From Lachnospiraceae bacterium (GTDB lineage: Bacteria > Bacillota > Clostridia > Lachnospirales > Lachnospiraceae): DNA of 34,769 bases. The stretch is taken from positions 1 through 34,769 of the forward strand of contig JAEEUR010000019.1 in NCBI GenBank assembly GCA_016290595.1. Reading direction: 5' to 3'. The number at the start of each line of letters is the position of its first letter. The stretch's first letter is position 1. A program made the position numbers and the translations under genes. The notes below the pieces were generated by a model. That model made no database searches and was not told the origin of the DNA. It saw nothing but the letters and a program-made list of their open reading frames with translations. This document shows, one piece after another, positions 1 to 8,349 of the stretch.

Positions 1-1
1 G

Positions 2-853
2 ATTGCCTTTTACAGCTGGCTGCGGGAGCCGGATTTCTGCGAGGACTACGCGGCGCGATGGGAGAGGGATCTGGCGGTCTCGAAGAACGCGAAGCCGGAG
101 CGCTTCGAGCTGGCGAGCTTCTGGCGCATCGTTCGGGACGAGAAGTATATCCCGTTTCTGCGGTCGGTGGGCGTGAAGAAGGTGCAGCTGACCTTCTTCG
201 GCTTAAAAGAGACGCAGGACCGTTACGTGGGGCGGCAGGGCGCGTATGAAGAAGTGCTGGAGGCGACGGAGCGCCTGATCCGGGGCGGCATCACGCCGCG
301 CTGGCAGTGCTTCCTCAATGAAGAGAACCGGGAGGAGATCGTACAGGTCCTTCAGATGTATGAAGAGATCCGCCGGACAAAATGCCCGGACATGGAGTTC
401 TTCGTTCACGAGGGCAGCTGCGATGGGGAAAACCGGAAGCTCTACCCGATCCGCATCCGGAAGGGGCATATCCCGGAAGAACTGGCGCCGTACTATCTGG
501 ATTACGGGAAGCTGCTGACGGAGAAGGAGTGCTGTGAACGGCTGCAAAACGATTTCTCGCATCCCGCCTTTCCGATCGGAAAGGAGATCACGCTCAACGT
601 TTCCAACACCTACGACGTGTACTACAATTACACGAACATGACGCCGCCGTGGTTGATCGGGAACCTGAAAGAAGCGGAGCCGGCCGAGCTGGTGCGCCGG
701 ATCGTGAGCGGGGACACGCCCGCCCTGCGGAAGCTGGAACGCGTCACCTGGGCCGGGCTGGTGCAGTTATACGGGGATTTTTCTTCCGAACGCGTTTTCA
801 GCCCGGACGATTATAAAATGTTCCTGGTGAACAACCGGCTGGAAAGATGCTGA
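2..853 (+). CDS. Radical SAM protein, C-terminal part (5' truncated by window edge)
   Basis: The reading frame is open from base 2 to the TGA at 851-853, giving 283 residues without an N-terminus, so the gene begins before the window. The stretch VQLTFFGLKETQDRYVG followed by a helix and GGITPRWQCFLNEEN has the strand-helix pattern of the second half of a radical SAM TIM barrel, where such enzymes read out as 'S/T-x-x-G ... D ... G ... R/K'. The CxxxCxxC motif that binds the iron-sulfur cluster would lie upstream and cannot be checked. No clear SPASM-type cysteine cluster is seen at the C-terminus; the cysteines there are scattered. The substrate is unknown. A terminator follows at once, so this gene is the last of its transcript and probably unrelated to the sugar genes downstream. 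Confidence 0.75.
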   Translation: MAFYSWLREPDFCEDYAARWERDLAVSKNAKPERFELASFWRIVRDEKYIPFLRSVGVKKVQLTFFGLKETQDRYVGRQGAYEEVLEATERLIRGGITPRWQCFLNEENREEIVQVLQMYEEIRRTKCPDMEFFVHEGSCDGENRKLYPIRIRKGHIPEELAPYYLDYGKLLTEKECCERLQNDFSHPAFPIGKEITLNVSNTYDVYYNYTNMTPPWLIGNLKEAEPAELVRRIVSGDTPALRKLERVTWAGLVQLYGDFSSERVFSPDDYKMFLVNNRLERC

Positions 854-876
854 ATCAATAAAGAACTATACCTGAC

Positions 877-910
877 GCCGCCGGCTTCTGATGAGGCCGG
901 CGGTATTTTT
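877..910 (+). terminator. Intrinsic terminator after the radical SAM gene
   Basis: The 8-bp GC-rich stem CCGCCGGC (878-885) pairs with GCCGGCGG (896-903), extended by a G-U pair, with a 10-nt loop and then TATTTTT. It lies 24 bp after the stop codon. Confidence 0.85.
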
Positions 911-932
911 GTGCCCGGATCGGCGGAAGCAG

Positions 933-961
933 TTGACGGAACCGCGCGGATGTGAGAAAAT
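933..961 (+). promoter_or_regulatory. Promoter for the amylosucrase-like gene
   Basis: TTGACG at 933-938, a 17-bp spacer and GAAAAT at 956-961, with TG upstream of the -10 (TGAGAAAAT). The -35 is good and the -10 is weak. The same TTGAC-N15-TGAGAAAATAAA arrangement occurs upstream of the GntP permease on the other strand. AAACGTAAA at 964-972, just downstream, also recurs there and may be an operator half site. Confidence 0.55.
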
Positions 962-1021
962 AAAAACGTAAAACGTGAACGGGATCGGGCCCGGGATGAT
1001 CCGGCCCGCAAGAGGAGAAAA

Positions 1022-2878
1022 ATGGAACGGCAGCAGGAAAAGGAATTTGAACGGCGGCTGGCAAAGCACCGCGATGAACTGAAATGGCTGTATCTGGAAC
1101 TGTACCACGGGGATACGCAGGCTTACGAATATTTTGAAGGCATGCTGCGGCGCGCCTATGAAGAACGAAGCGAAGACCTCCGGCAGCTGGACCGCGCGCG
1201 GGAACAGGATGCGGACTGGTTCAAGGGCCATGACCTGGTCGGAATGCTCCTGTATGTAAAAGCCTTTGCCAGGACTTTACAGGGCGTGCGGAAAAAGCTG
1301 GATTATCTGGAAGACTGCGGAGTGAATTATCTGCATCTGATGCCTCTTCTGGAGAGCCCGGAAGGCCGCAGCGACGGCGGCTACGCGGTCTCGGATTTCC
1401 GGAAGGTAGAACCCGCGCTGGGAACGATGGAAGACCTTTCCGCGCTGGCGGCCGACTGTCACGGCCGCGGCATGTCCCTCTGCCTGGATTTCGTGATGAA
1501 CCATACCAGCGAGGACCACGAGTGGGCCCGCCGCGCCCGGGCCGGGGAAAAGGAATACCAGGACCGCTATTTCTTCTACGACGGCTGGGAGATCGCGCGC
1601 CGCTTCGAGGAGACGGTCCCGCAGGTCTTTCCGACGACGGCGCCGGGCAATTTCAGCTGGTGCGAAGAGGCGGGAAAGGTCGTCATGACCACCTTCTATC
1701 CCTATCAGTGGGATCTGAACTACGCCAATCCCGTGGTCTTCAACGACATGACCGACAACATGCTGTATCTCTGCAATCAGGGGGTGGATATCGTCCGCCT
1801 GGACGCGGTCCCGTATATCTGGAAGGAACTGGGGACGAACTGCCGCAACCTGCCGAAGGTCCACACGCTGGTCCGGCTGATGCGCATGGCCTGCGAGATC
1901 GTCTGCCCGGGAACCCTGCTGTTGGGCGAGGTCGTAATGGAGCCTTCCCGCGTGGTGCCGTACTTCGGGACCGTGGAGAAGCCCGAATGCCATCTGCTCT
2001 ACAACGTGACCACTATGGCGACCATCTGGCATACGGTCGCAACGAAGGACGTCGCCCTGCTGCGGCATCAGCTCGGCCAGGTCTTTGCCCTGCCAGGCGA
2101 ATATACCTTCCTCAACTATCTGCGCTGCCACGACGATATCGGCTGGGGCCTCGACTACGATTTCCTGGAGAATTTCGGGCAGAAGCAGGTCCCGCACAAG
2201 AAATATCTGAACGATTACCTGACGGGCCGCTGGTACGGCAGTCCGTCCCGCGGCGAACTCTATAACGACGATCCGGTCCTCGGGGACGCCCGCCTCTGCG
2301 GCACCACCGCCTCGCTCTGCGGCGTGGAAACGGCGCGCCGGGAGCGCGATCGGGACATGCTGGCCTGGGCGCTGCGTCTGGACGAGATGCTGCACGCCCT
2401 GATCTTCACCCTGAGCGGGATCCCGGTCCTGTACAGCGGCGACGAGATCCTGCAGGAAAACGATTACGGCTATCACGAGGATCCGCTGAAAGCGGCGGAC
2501 AGCCGCTTCCTGCACCGCGGCGATATGGACTGGGAGAACGCCGCGAAGCGAAAGGATCCGGCGGCCCCGGAGGGCGATTTCTTCGCCCGCCTGAAGCGGC
2601 TGGAAGCGCTGCGGCGCGCACACCGCGTCTTCGACGGACAAGCGGACGTCTGGACCCTCAGCACCGGCCGCGCGGGCGTGCTCGGCATCGGCCGCTATAA
2701 GGACGGGGAAAAGCTGGCGGCGCTGTTCAACTTTACGGCGGAGGAGCAGACGGTTCTGCTGGCGGAAGAGGGAGACTTTACGGATCTGATCCGCGGACAG
2801 CGGCAGGATAAGACGGCCGTCACGCTGCCGGCGGGCGGTTTCCGCTGGCTGCTCTGCGACTTTGAAAAGGAGAAATAA
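1022..2878 (+). CDS. Amylosucrase-like GH13 enzyme
   Basis: This 618-residue protein is a GH13 alpha-amylase-superfamily enzyme most like amylosucrase (subfamily GH13_4), which splits sucrose, releases fructose and transfers glucose to an alpha-1,4-glucan. The catalytic residues are recognisable: nucleophile Asp261 in DIVRLDAV, acid/base Glu303 in LLGEVVM and the transition-state pair His370-Asp371 in RCHDDIGW. Their spacing is close to that of Neisseria amylosucrase (286/328/392-393), and the length also matches (about 636). The N-terminal 80 residues form the helical region typical of amylosucrases, then the TIM barrel, and a C-terminal beta domain. AGGAG lies just before the ATG. The HAD phosphatase starts 4 bp after the stop. 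Sucrose hydrolase or another sucrose-active activity in the same subfamily is possible. No signal peptide is seen, so it should act in the cytoplasm. Confidence 0.85.
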   Translation: MERQQEKEFERRLAKHRDELKWLYLELYHGDTQAYEYFEGMLRRAYEERSEDLRQLDRAREQDADWFKGHDLVGMLLYVKAFARTLQGVRKKLDYLEDCGVNYLHLMPLLESPEGRSDGGYAVSDFRKVEPALGTMEDLSALAADCHGRGMSLCLDFVMNHTSEDHEWARRARAGEKEYQDRYFFYDGWEIARRFEETVPQVFPTTAPGNFSWCEEAGKVVMTTFYPYQWDLNYANPVVFNDMTDNMLYLCNQGVDIVRLDAVPYIWKELGTNCRNLPKVHTLVRLMRMACEIVCPGTLLLGEVVMEPSRVVPYFGTVEKPECHLLYNVTTMATIWHTVATKDVALLRHQLGQVFALPGEYTFLNYLRCHDDIGWGLDYDFLENFGQKQVPHKKYLNDYLTGRWYGSPSRGELYNDDPVLGDARLCGTTASLCGVETARRERDRDMLAWALRLDEMLHALIFTLSGIPVLYSGDEILQENDYGYHEDPLKAADSRFLHRGDMDWENAAKRKDPAAPEGDFFARLKRLEALRRAHRVFDGQADVWTLSTGRAGVLGIGRYKDGEKLAALFNFTAEEQTVLLAEEGDFTDLIRGQRQDKTAVTLPAGGFRWLLCDFEKEK

Positions 2879-2882
2879 ACCT

Positions 2883-3710
2883 ATGAAGCGGAAGCTGATC
2901 TTTCTGGATATCGACGGGACCCTGACGGTCCCCGGCAGCAATGTGCCGCCGGAAAGCGCCGTGGAAGCGGTGCGGAAGGCCCGGGCCTGCGGCCATAAGG
3001 TCTTTCTGTGCTCCGGCCGGAATCCGGGCATGCTGGCGCCGGTCCTGGTCTACGGCTTCGACGGCTACGTGGGAAGCGGCGGCGGCTACGTGGTCTGCGG
3101 AGATCAGGTGCTGTTCGACTGCCCCATGTCGGAAGAGCAGCGGGTGAGCGCCATGAAGTTCCTCGCAGAAGGCGGCGTCTTCCGCACCATCGAGGCGCGG
3201 GACGCGGCCTACGGAGACCGGGGCATGGCGGAATTCCTGAATAAGACCAGCGGCGGCAACAGCGAGCTGGTCCGCTGGCGGAAAGCGCTGGAGGAGGATC
3301 TGAACATCCGGCCGATGGAGGAATACGACGGACGGCCGCTGTACAAGATCGTCTTCATGTGCGAACGGAAAGAGCAGCTGGATGCGGCCAGAGCCCTGCT
3401 GGAAAAGGACTTCGAATTCCTGGTCCAGGATCTGGCCGCCGCCAACTGCCTGAACGGAGAGATGATCAACCGGAAGTTCGACAAGGGCAGCGGCGTGCGG
3501 CAGATTGCGGAAGCGCTCGGCGCCGATCTTTCGGATACCATCGGCTTCGGGGACAGCATGAACGATCTGGAGATGATCCGGACCGTGGGGACCTCCGTCT
3601 GCATGGGGAACGGAAGCCCGGCCCTAAAGGAGATCTGCGGCCTGGTCTGCCCCGCGGTGGAGGAGGACGGCCTGGCGAAGATGTTCCGCCAGCTGGGACT
3701 GGACCGGTAA
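2883..3710 (+). CDS. Cof-type HAD-IIB family phosphatase
   Basis: A 275-residue haloacid dehalogenase superfamily hydrolase of the Cof/IIB subclass. Motif I is FLDIDGTL with nucleophile Asp9 and Asp11, motif II is the CSGRN segment, motif III is the lysine in NRKFDKGSG, and motif IV is GDSMND with Asp224 and Asp228. Between motifs II and III lies the IIB cap. Members dephosphorylate sugar phosphates, FMN or nucleotide-like substrates, and the sequence alone does not give the substrate. The start chosen is the ATG at 2883, which has AAAAGGAG ten bases upstream; an in-frame TTG at 2862 would overlap the previous gene. Only 4 bp separate it from the amylosucrase gene, so the two are co-transcribed and probably coupled, which suggests a role in the same sugar pathway. 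Confidence 0.85.
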   Translation: MKRKLIFLDIDGTLTVPGSNVPPESAVEAVRKARACGHKVFLCSGRNPGMLAPVLVYGFDGYVGSGGGYVVCGDQVLFDCPMSEEQRVSAMKFLAEGGVFRTIEARDAAYGDRGMAEFLNKTSGGNSELVRWRKALEEDLNIRPMEEYDGRPLYKIVFMCERKEQLDAARALLEKDFEFLVQDLAAANCLNGEMINRKFDKGSGVRQIAEALGADLSDTIGFGDSMNDLEMIRTVGTSVCMGNGSPALKEICGLVCPAVEEDGLAKMFRQLGLDR

Positions 3711-3760
3711 AACGCATTTCCGCCTGCGCCAATAAACAGAAAATAAAAAAATGATGAAAG

Positions 3761-3783
3761 AAAAATACCCGCCGGGTATTTTT
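3761..3783 (+). terminator. Palindromic terminator after the HAD gene
   Basis: A 10-bp stem AAAAATACCC / GGGTATTTTT with a GCC loop, followed by further T-rich sequence. It separates the amylosucrase-HAD transcript from the PTS genes. The symmetric A and T runs mean it could work on either strand. Confidence 0.75.
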
Positions 3784-3786
3784 CTA

Positions 3787-3815
3787 TTTACAAGCAAAAG
3801 AAAATCCGATAAAAT
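3787..3815 (+). promoter_or_regulatory. Sigma-A promoter of the PTS operon
   Basis: TTTACA at 3787-3792, a 17-bp spacer and TAAAAT at 3810-3815, each one mismatch from consensus. The expected start near 3822 leaves a leader of about 43 nt, too short for a SacT/LicT antiterminator site plus terminator. Control is thus more likely at initiation. Confidence 0.75.
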
Positions 3816-3864
3816 AACAGTATCTGTTTGATTTCGGATAACAAAATAAAAGGAGAGTATCACT

Positions 3865-5775
3865 ATGGCCCTCGATTACCGCAAATGCGCGGAAGAGATC
3901 TTTTCTCACCTCGGCGGCAGAGAAAACATCATCAGCGCAGCTCACTGCGCCACCCGTCTGCGGCTTGTCATCGCGGATAATTCCAAACTTGACAAAGAAG
4001 CGCTGGAGAACGTGGAAGGCGTCAAAGGAATGTTCGATTCCAACGGCCAGCTGCAGCTGATCATCGGAACCGGTACCGTCAACAAAGTCTACGATGAATT
4101 CCTGGCCGTGACCGGAATGACGGCGGCCACGAAGGATGACGTCAAAGCGGCAGCCGCTTCCAAGATGCCGCTCTGGAAGAAGATCCTCAAGACCCCCGGC
4201 GACGTTTTCGTCCCGATCCTGCCGGCTATCGTGGCCTCCGGCTTGATGATGGGTATCGTGGAAGCAATCCCCAAGTTCATCCCGTCCTTCGGCAAGAGCG
4301 ACTGGTTCTCCTTCCTGGACCTGGTCGCCAATACGGCCTTTGCCCTGCTGCCGGTTCTGGTAGCCATTTCGGCGGCCCGCGTCTTCGGCGGCAACATTTT
4401 CCTGGGCGCCGTCATCGGCATCATGATGGTCCATCCGGCCCTCCTGAATGCCTGGAACGCCGGCTCTGCGGAGGCCATCAATAAATTCTTCGAGATCGAT
4501 ACCGGCGTGATACCGACCTGGAAACTGTTTTTCTTCAACGTGCAGAAGGTCGGCTATCAGGGCCACGTCATTCCGGTCATCCTGGCGGTGCTTCTGATGT
4601 GCACCATTGAAAAATGGCTGCATAAGCACGTTCCGGAGATGATCGACCTCTTCGTGACCCCGCTGGTGACCGTCGTGACCACGGCCTTCATCACCTTCAC
4701 GATCATCGGCCCGGTCTTCGCGGTCTTTGAGAACTGGGTGCTGGCCGGCGCGCAGTGGCTGATCTCGGTCGGATACGGCATCGGCGCGGCCATCATGGGC
4801 GCGATCTACCCGCTGACCGTCGTCATGGGCCTGCACCATATGTACAACGTCATTGAGGCCGGCATGATCTCCTCAACCGGCGTCAACACCTGGATGCCCA
4901 TCGCCTCCGCCGCGAACTTCGCACAGTTCGGCGCCTGCCTTGCGGTCGCGATCAAATGCCGCAACCAGAAGACCAAATCGGTCGCGCTGCCCGCTTCCCT
5001 GTCCGCTTCGCTCGGCATTACCGAGCCGGCGATCTTCGGTATCAACTTCCGCTTTATGAAGCCCTTTATCGCCGGCATGATCGGCGGCGCCTGCGGCTCG
5101 CTGTTCGCCTCCTGGATGACGGCGACCAACGCGGCCGGCCAGACCGTGAAGTTCGGCGCCACCACCTACGGCGTAACCGGTATCCCCGGCATTCCAGCCA
5201 TCAACAACATCCCGATGTATATCGTCGAGCTGCTGATCGCGTCCGGCGTGGCCTTTGCCATCGCCTGGTTCATCTGGAAGGAAGAGGAACCGAAGAAAGC
5301 CCCGATCCCGGATCTGTCCAAGGTCGAAGCGGCCGAAGAACCGGCCCCTTCCGTGGTCCGCTGCGCGGCCGGCGAGATGCTCCAGCCCTGCAAGGGCAAG
5401 GTCATTGCCCGCGAGGATATCCCGGATGAGACTTTTGCGGCCGGCATCCTGGGCGAAGGCATTGGCGTGGAGCCGGAAGAAGGGATCGTCGTGGCTCCCT
5501 TCGACGGCACCGTGACGAGCGTCTTTGATACGAAGCATGCGATCACGCTGGAAAAGAACGGGATGGAAGTCCTGATCCACGTCGGCGTCAATACCGTCAA
5601 CATGCAGGGCGAAGGCTTCACCGCTTTCGTGGAGGAAGGCGCAGAAGTCAAGGCCGGCCAGAAGCTTCTCGGCTTCGACCGGGCAGCCATTAAGAACGCC
5701 GGCTACAGCGACGTCGTCGTTATGCTTTTAACCAACTCGGACGACCTGGATGGCGTCGAGTGCGGTTTACTGTAA
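3865..5775 (+). CDS. Sucrose-type PTS permease, EIIBCA
   Basis: A 636-residue three-domain phosphotransferase permease. The EIIB domain (about 1-85) has the phosphorylated Cys28 in HCATRLRL. The EIIC membrane domain (about 110-465) holds the conserved ITEPAIFGI segment. The EIIA domain (about 500-636) is of the glucose-type fold with His558 and the phosphorylated His572 in LIHVGVNTV. The N-terminal sequence resembles ScrA/SacP sucrose permeases more than trehalose or beta-glucoside ones, so the expected product is sucrose-6-phosphate in the cytoplasm. The nearby amylosucrase-like gene and fructokinase support sucrose. AGGAGAG precedes the ATG, and HPr follows after 22 bp. The exact sugar is inferred, not shown. 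Confidence 0.9.
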   Translation: MALDYRKCAEEIFSHLGGRENIISAAHCATRLRLVIADNSKLDKEALENVEGVKGMFDSNGQLQLIIGTGTVNKVYDEFLAVTGMTAATKDDVKAAAASKMPLWKKILKTPGDVFVPILPAIVASGLMMGIVEAIPKFIPSFGKSDWFSFLDLVANTAFALLPVLVAISAARVFGGNIFLGAVIGIMMVHPALLNAWNAGSAEAINKFFEIDTGVIPTWKLFFFNVQKVGYQGHVIPVILAVLLMCTIEKWLHKHVPEMIDLFVTPLVTVVTTAFITFTIIGPVFAVFENWVLAGAQWLISVGYGIGAAIMGAIYPLTVVMGLHHMYNVIEAGMISSTGVNTWMPIASAANFAQFGACLAVAIKCRNQKTKSVALPASLSASLGITEPAIFGINFRFMKPFIAGMIGGACGSLFASWMTATNAAGQTVKFGATTYGVTGIPGIPAINNIPMYIVELLIASGVAFAIAWFIWKEEEPKKAPIPDLSKVEAAEEPAPSVVRCAAGEMLQPCKGKVIAREDIPDETFAAGILGEGIGVEPEEGIVVAPFDGTVTSVFDTKHAITLEKNGMEVLIHVGVNTVNMQGEGFTAFVEEGAEVKAGQKLLGFDRAAIKNAGYSDVVVMLLTNSDDLDGVECGLL

Positions 5776-5797
5776 TACAGAAAATGGAGGAATCATT

Positions 5798-6058
5798 ATG
5801 AAGTCTTTTGAGTACACCATCACGGATCCCGTCGGGATCCATGCGCGTCCCGCCGGCCTGCTGGTAAAGGAAATCAAAAACTTTGCCGGCACCACCGTCA
5901 CCATCGTCAAGGGCGAAAAAGCCGTCAATGCCTTAAAGCTGATGGCCCTGATGCAGATGGGGATCAAGAAGGGCGACACCATCACCGTTCAGGTGGAGGG
6001 AGCCAATGAAGACAGCGTCGCCGCTGCCATCGAAGCATTCCTGAAGGCCAACCTGTAA
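5798..6058 (+). CDS. ptsH: HPr phosphocarrier protein
   Basis: An 86-residue HPr that carries phosphate from enzyme I to EIIA. The active His15 lies in GIHARPAG. The segment around the regulatory serine of Bacillus HPr (LKSIMGVMSLGI) is here ALKLMALMQMGI. The position of Ser46 is occupied by Lys47, allowing for a one-residue insertion, so phosphorylation by HPr kinase at that site is not possible. The chosen ATG at 5798 has TGGAGG upstream; in-frame codons further upstream would overlap the EII gene. It is co-transcribed with the EIIBCA gene and is followed by a terminator-like hairpin before enzyme I. It may serve all PTS systems of the cell, or be a dedicated copy if another ptsH exists. 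Confidence 0.93.
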   Translation: MKSFEYTITDPVGIHARPAGLLVKEIKNFAGTTVTIVKGEKAVNALKLMALMQMGIKKGDTITVQVEGANEDSVAAAIEAFLKANL

Positions 6059-6068
6059 AGGGACCTGC

Positions 6069-6108
6069 CGGTACGGCTGCCGTTAAGCGACAGCCGTACC
6101 GCTTTTTT
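6069..6108 (+). terminator. Terminator or attenuator between ptsH and ptsI
   Basis: An 11-bp stem CGGTACGGCTG (6069-6079) pairs with CAGCCGTACCG (6091-6101), followed by TTTTTT at 6103-6108. It lies between two genes that must work together, so partial readthrough is likely, giving more HPr than enzyme I transcript. Confidence 0.85.
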
Positions 6109-6124
6109 GAAAGGAGCATTCCGT

Positions 6125-7804
6125 ATGATTACGATTCAGGGCAAAGGCGTATCCGCCGGCGTTGCCATAGGACCTTTATATTTTTACCGCCGCGCCAGGA
6201 ACACCCTGCGCCGCTACGAGGTGGAAGACCGCGAGGCGGAGTGGAACCGCTTTAAGGATGCGCAGGCCAAGGCCGTGGAGCAGCTGGGCGAACTGGCGGA
6301 AAAAGCCAGGATCGAAGCCGGCGACGAAGCGGCCATGCTGTTTGAAACGCATCAGATGATGTGTGAAGACATGGACTATGAGGAGGCCATTGAAGGCTTT
6401 ATCAAGGAGAGCGGGCTCAACGCCGAAGCCGCCGTGACGGATGCCGGCCTGATCCAGGCGGAAGCGTTCGCGGCCATGGACGACGATTATTTTAAGGCCC
6501 GCGCGGCGGACGTGAAGGATATTTCCGGCCGCATCGTCGGGATCCTTTCCGGCGTGGTGCAGGGCGGCATCGATTCCCCGGTCCCGGTCATCCTGGCTTC
6601 CGACGATCTGGCGCCCAGCGAGACGGTCCAGCTGGACAAGAGCAAGATCCTGGGCTTCGTGACCTCCGGCGGTTCGGGGTCCAGCCATACCGCTATTCTG
6701 GCCCGCACGATGGGCATCCCCGCGATCATCGGCGTGGGAGAGCAGCTGAAGGAAGAATATGAAGGCCGCACGGTCATCGCCGACGGCGGGACCGGCAGCG
6801 TCATCGTGAATCCGGACGAGGCGACAACGGCGAAGCTGATGGCCAAGCGCGCGGAACTGCTGAAGCGGCAGGAGCTCTTAAAGCAGCTCAAAGGTCAGCC
6901 GAACGTGACGAAGGACGGCCAGAGCATCCGCATCTACTGCAATATCGGCAATCCGGAGGACGTGATCCCGGTCCTGGAGAACGACGGCGGCGGCATCGGC
7001 CTGTTCCGCAGCGAATTCCTGTACTTAAACTGCGATGACTTCCCCACCGAGGAATACCAGTTTGAAGCCTACAAAAAGGTCCTTTCCGATATGGGCGGCA
7101 AAGAGGTCGTCATCCGCACCATGGATATCGGCGCCGACAAAATGATCGGCTATTTCAACCTGCCGAAGGAAGAGAATCCGGCGCTGGGCAACCGGGCGCT
7201 CCGTATCTGTCTGAACCGGCCGGAGGTCTTCCATACGCAGCTGAGGGCCCTTTTCCGCGCTTCCGCCTATGGACGTCTGAGCATCATGTTCCCGATGGTC
7301 ACGTCCGTCTGGGAGGTGCAGGAAGCGAAAAAAGCCTGCGAGCAGGTAAAGAGAGAACTGACGGAAGAGGGAATTCCCTTCTCCGACGAAGTGGATCTGG
7401 GCATCATGATCGAAACGCCGGCGGCAGCCGTCATCAGCGACCGCCTGGCGAAGGAGGTGGATTTCTTCAGCATCGGCACCAATGACCTGACGCAGTACAC
7501 CCTGGCCTGCGACCGCCAGAACAACGATCTGGGCCGCTTCTTCAACGCGCATCATCCGGCCGTGCTGCGGCTGATAAAGCTGGTGGCGGAAAACGCTCAT
7601 AAGAACGGGATCTGGTGCGGTATCTGCGGCGAGCTGGGCGCGGATCTGGAGCTGACGGAGACCTTCCTGTCCATGGGACTGGACGAGCTCTCCGTATCGC
7701 CGCGTTCGGTCCTTCCGCTGCGGCAGAAGGTCCGCGAGACGGAGGTGGCAGCCTGCCGTGAACGCCTGATGGGCGAGCTGATGAGCGATCAGATCAGTCT
7801 GTAA
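6125..7804 (+). CDS. ptsI: PTS enzyme I (phosphoenolpyruvate-protein phosphotransferase)
   Basis: A 559-residue enzyme I that takes phosphate from phosphoenolpyruvate and passes it to HPr. The swivelling phosphohistidine domain has His188 in GSGSSHTAILARTMG. The PEP-binding barrel shows GIGLFRSEFL, IGTNDLTQYTLACDRQN and the catalytic Cys501 in CGICGELG. These positions match the E. coli enzyme (His189, Cys502) and the length is full. The start is the ATG at 6125 with AAAGGAG upstream; an in-frame TTG at 6107 falls inside the preceding U-tract. It is the third gene of the PTS operon and ends at its own strong terminator. Confidence 0.96.
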   Translation: MITIQGKGVSAGVAIGPLYFYRRARNTLRRYEVEDREAEWNRFKDAQAKAVEQLGELAEKARIEAGDEAAMLFETHQMMCEDMDYEEAIEGFIKESGLNAEAAVTDAGLIQAEAFAAMDDDYFKARAADVKDISGRIVGILSGVVQGGIDSPVPVILASDDLAPSETVQLDKSKILGFVTSGGSGSSHTAILARTMGIPAIIGVGEQLKEEYEGRTVIADGGTGSVIVNPDEATTAKLMAKRAELLKRQELLKQLKGQPNVTKDGQSIRIYCNIGNPEDVIPVLENDGGGIGLFRSEFLYLNCDDFPTEEYQFEAYKKVLSDMGGKEVVIRTMDIGADKMIGYFNLPKEENPALGNRALRICLNRPEVFHTQLRALFRASAYGRLSIMFPMVTSVWEVQEAKKACEQVKRELTEEGIPFSDEVDLGIMIETPAAAVISDRLAKEVDFFSIGTNDLTQYTLACDRQNNDLGRFFNAHHPAVLRLIKLVAENAHKNGIWCGICGELGADLELTETFLSMGLDELSVSPRSVLPLRQKVRETEVAACRERLMGELMSDQISL

Positions 7805-7821
7805 ACAAAGCGGATGACCCG

Positions 7822-7851
7822 GGGCTGCCGCCTCACGCGGCAGCCCTTTTT
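7822..7851 (+). terminator. Terminator after ptsI
   Basis: A perfect 10-bp stem GGGCTGCCGC (7822-7831) and GCGGCAGCCC (7837-7846) with a CTCAC loop and a following TTTTT. Confidence 0.9.
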
Positions 7852-7866
7852 CAGGAAGATAAGCCT

Positions 7867-8334
7867 ATGAAGATCTGCGTATTTTCGGACTCTCACGGGA
7901 GTTCTTTCCCTATGAAGGAGGCTATCCGCCGGGAAAAACCGGATTTCGTCTTCTACCTGGGAGACGGAGAGCAGGATCTGCCTGCGCTGCGGCAGGCGTT
8001 TCCGGATCTGCCGATAGAAGCTGTCCAGGGCAACTGCGACTTCCGGTCGGGACTGCCTTCGGAACTGGTCCTGACGCTGGGCGGCGTCCGCTTCTTCCTG
8101 ACGCACGGCCACCGCTACGGCGTCAAAACGGACCGATGGCTGGAATCAGTGAAGGCCGCCGCCCGGGAGAACGGGGCGCAGGCGGTCCTCTTCGGGCATA
8201 CGCATGAAGCATTTATGGAGTGGGACGGCGAACTGCTGATCCTCAATCCCGGAACGGCCAGGGGCTACAGCCCCGGCGGCGCCGTTCTGGAGATCCGGGA
8301 CGGGAAGATCCTGCCCCGCTTGATCGATCTCTGA
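7867..8334 (+). CDS. YfcE/MJ0936-type metallophosphoesterase
   Basis: A 155-residue calcineurin-like phosphoesterase of the short YfcE/MJ0936 class, which hydrolyses phosphodiesters in vitro with two metal ions. The metal ligands are all present: Asp8 and His10 in SDSHG, Asp33 in LGDGE, Asn56 in GNCD, His80 in THGH, and His111/His113 in GHTH. The natural substrate of this class is generally unknown. AGGAAG lies upstream of the ATG. The fructokinase gene follows 15 bp later, so the two are probably one transcript; nothing in the protein points to sugar metabolism in particular. Confidence 0.88.
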   Translation: MKICVFSDSHGSSFPMKEAIRREKPDFVFYLGDGEQDLPALRQAFPDLPIEAVQGNCDFRSGLPSELVLTLGGVRFFLTHGHRYGVKTDRWLESVKAAARENGAQAVLFGHTHEAFMEWDGELLILNPGTARGYSPGGAVLEIRDGKILPRLIDL

Positions 8335-8349
8335 CAGGGGAGAAGTGAT

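Noticed and set aside
1277..3031. A 584-residue minus-strand open frame over the amylosucrase gene
   Set aside because: It is antisense to a gene with intact catalytic motifs, has low-complexity composition and no ribosome binding site or promoter of note.
3816..3864. Possible SacT/LicT-type antiterminator site before the sucrose PTS gene
   Set aside because: The leader is about 43 nt and has no terminator hairpin of its own or recognisable antiterminator sequence.
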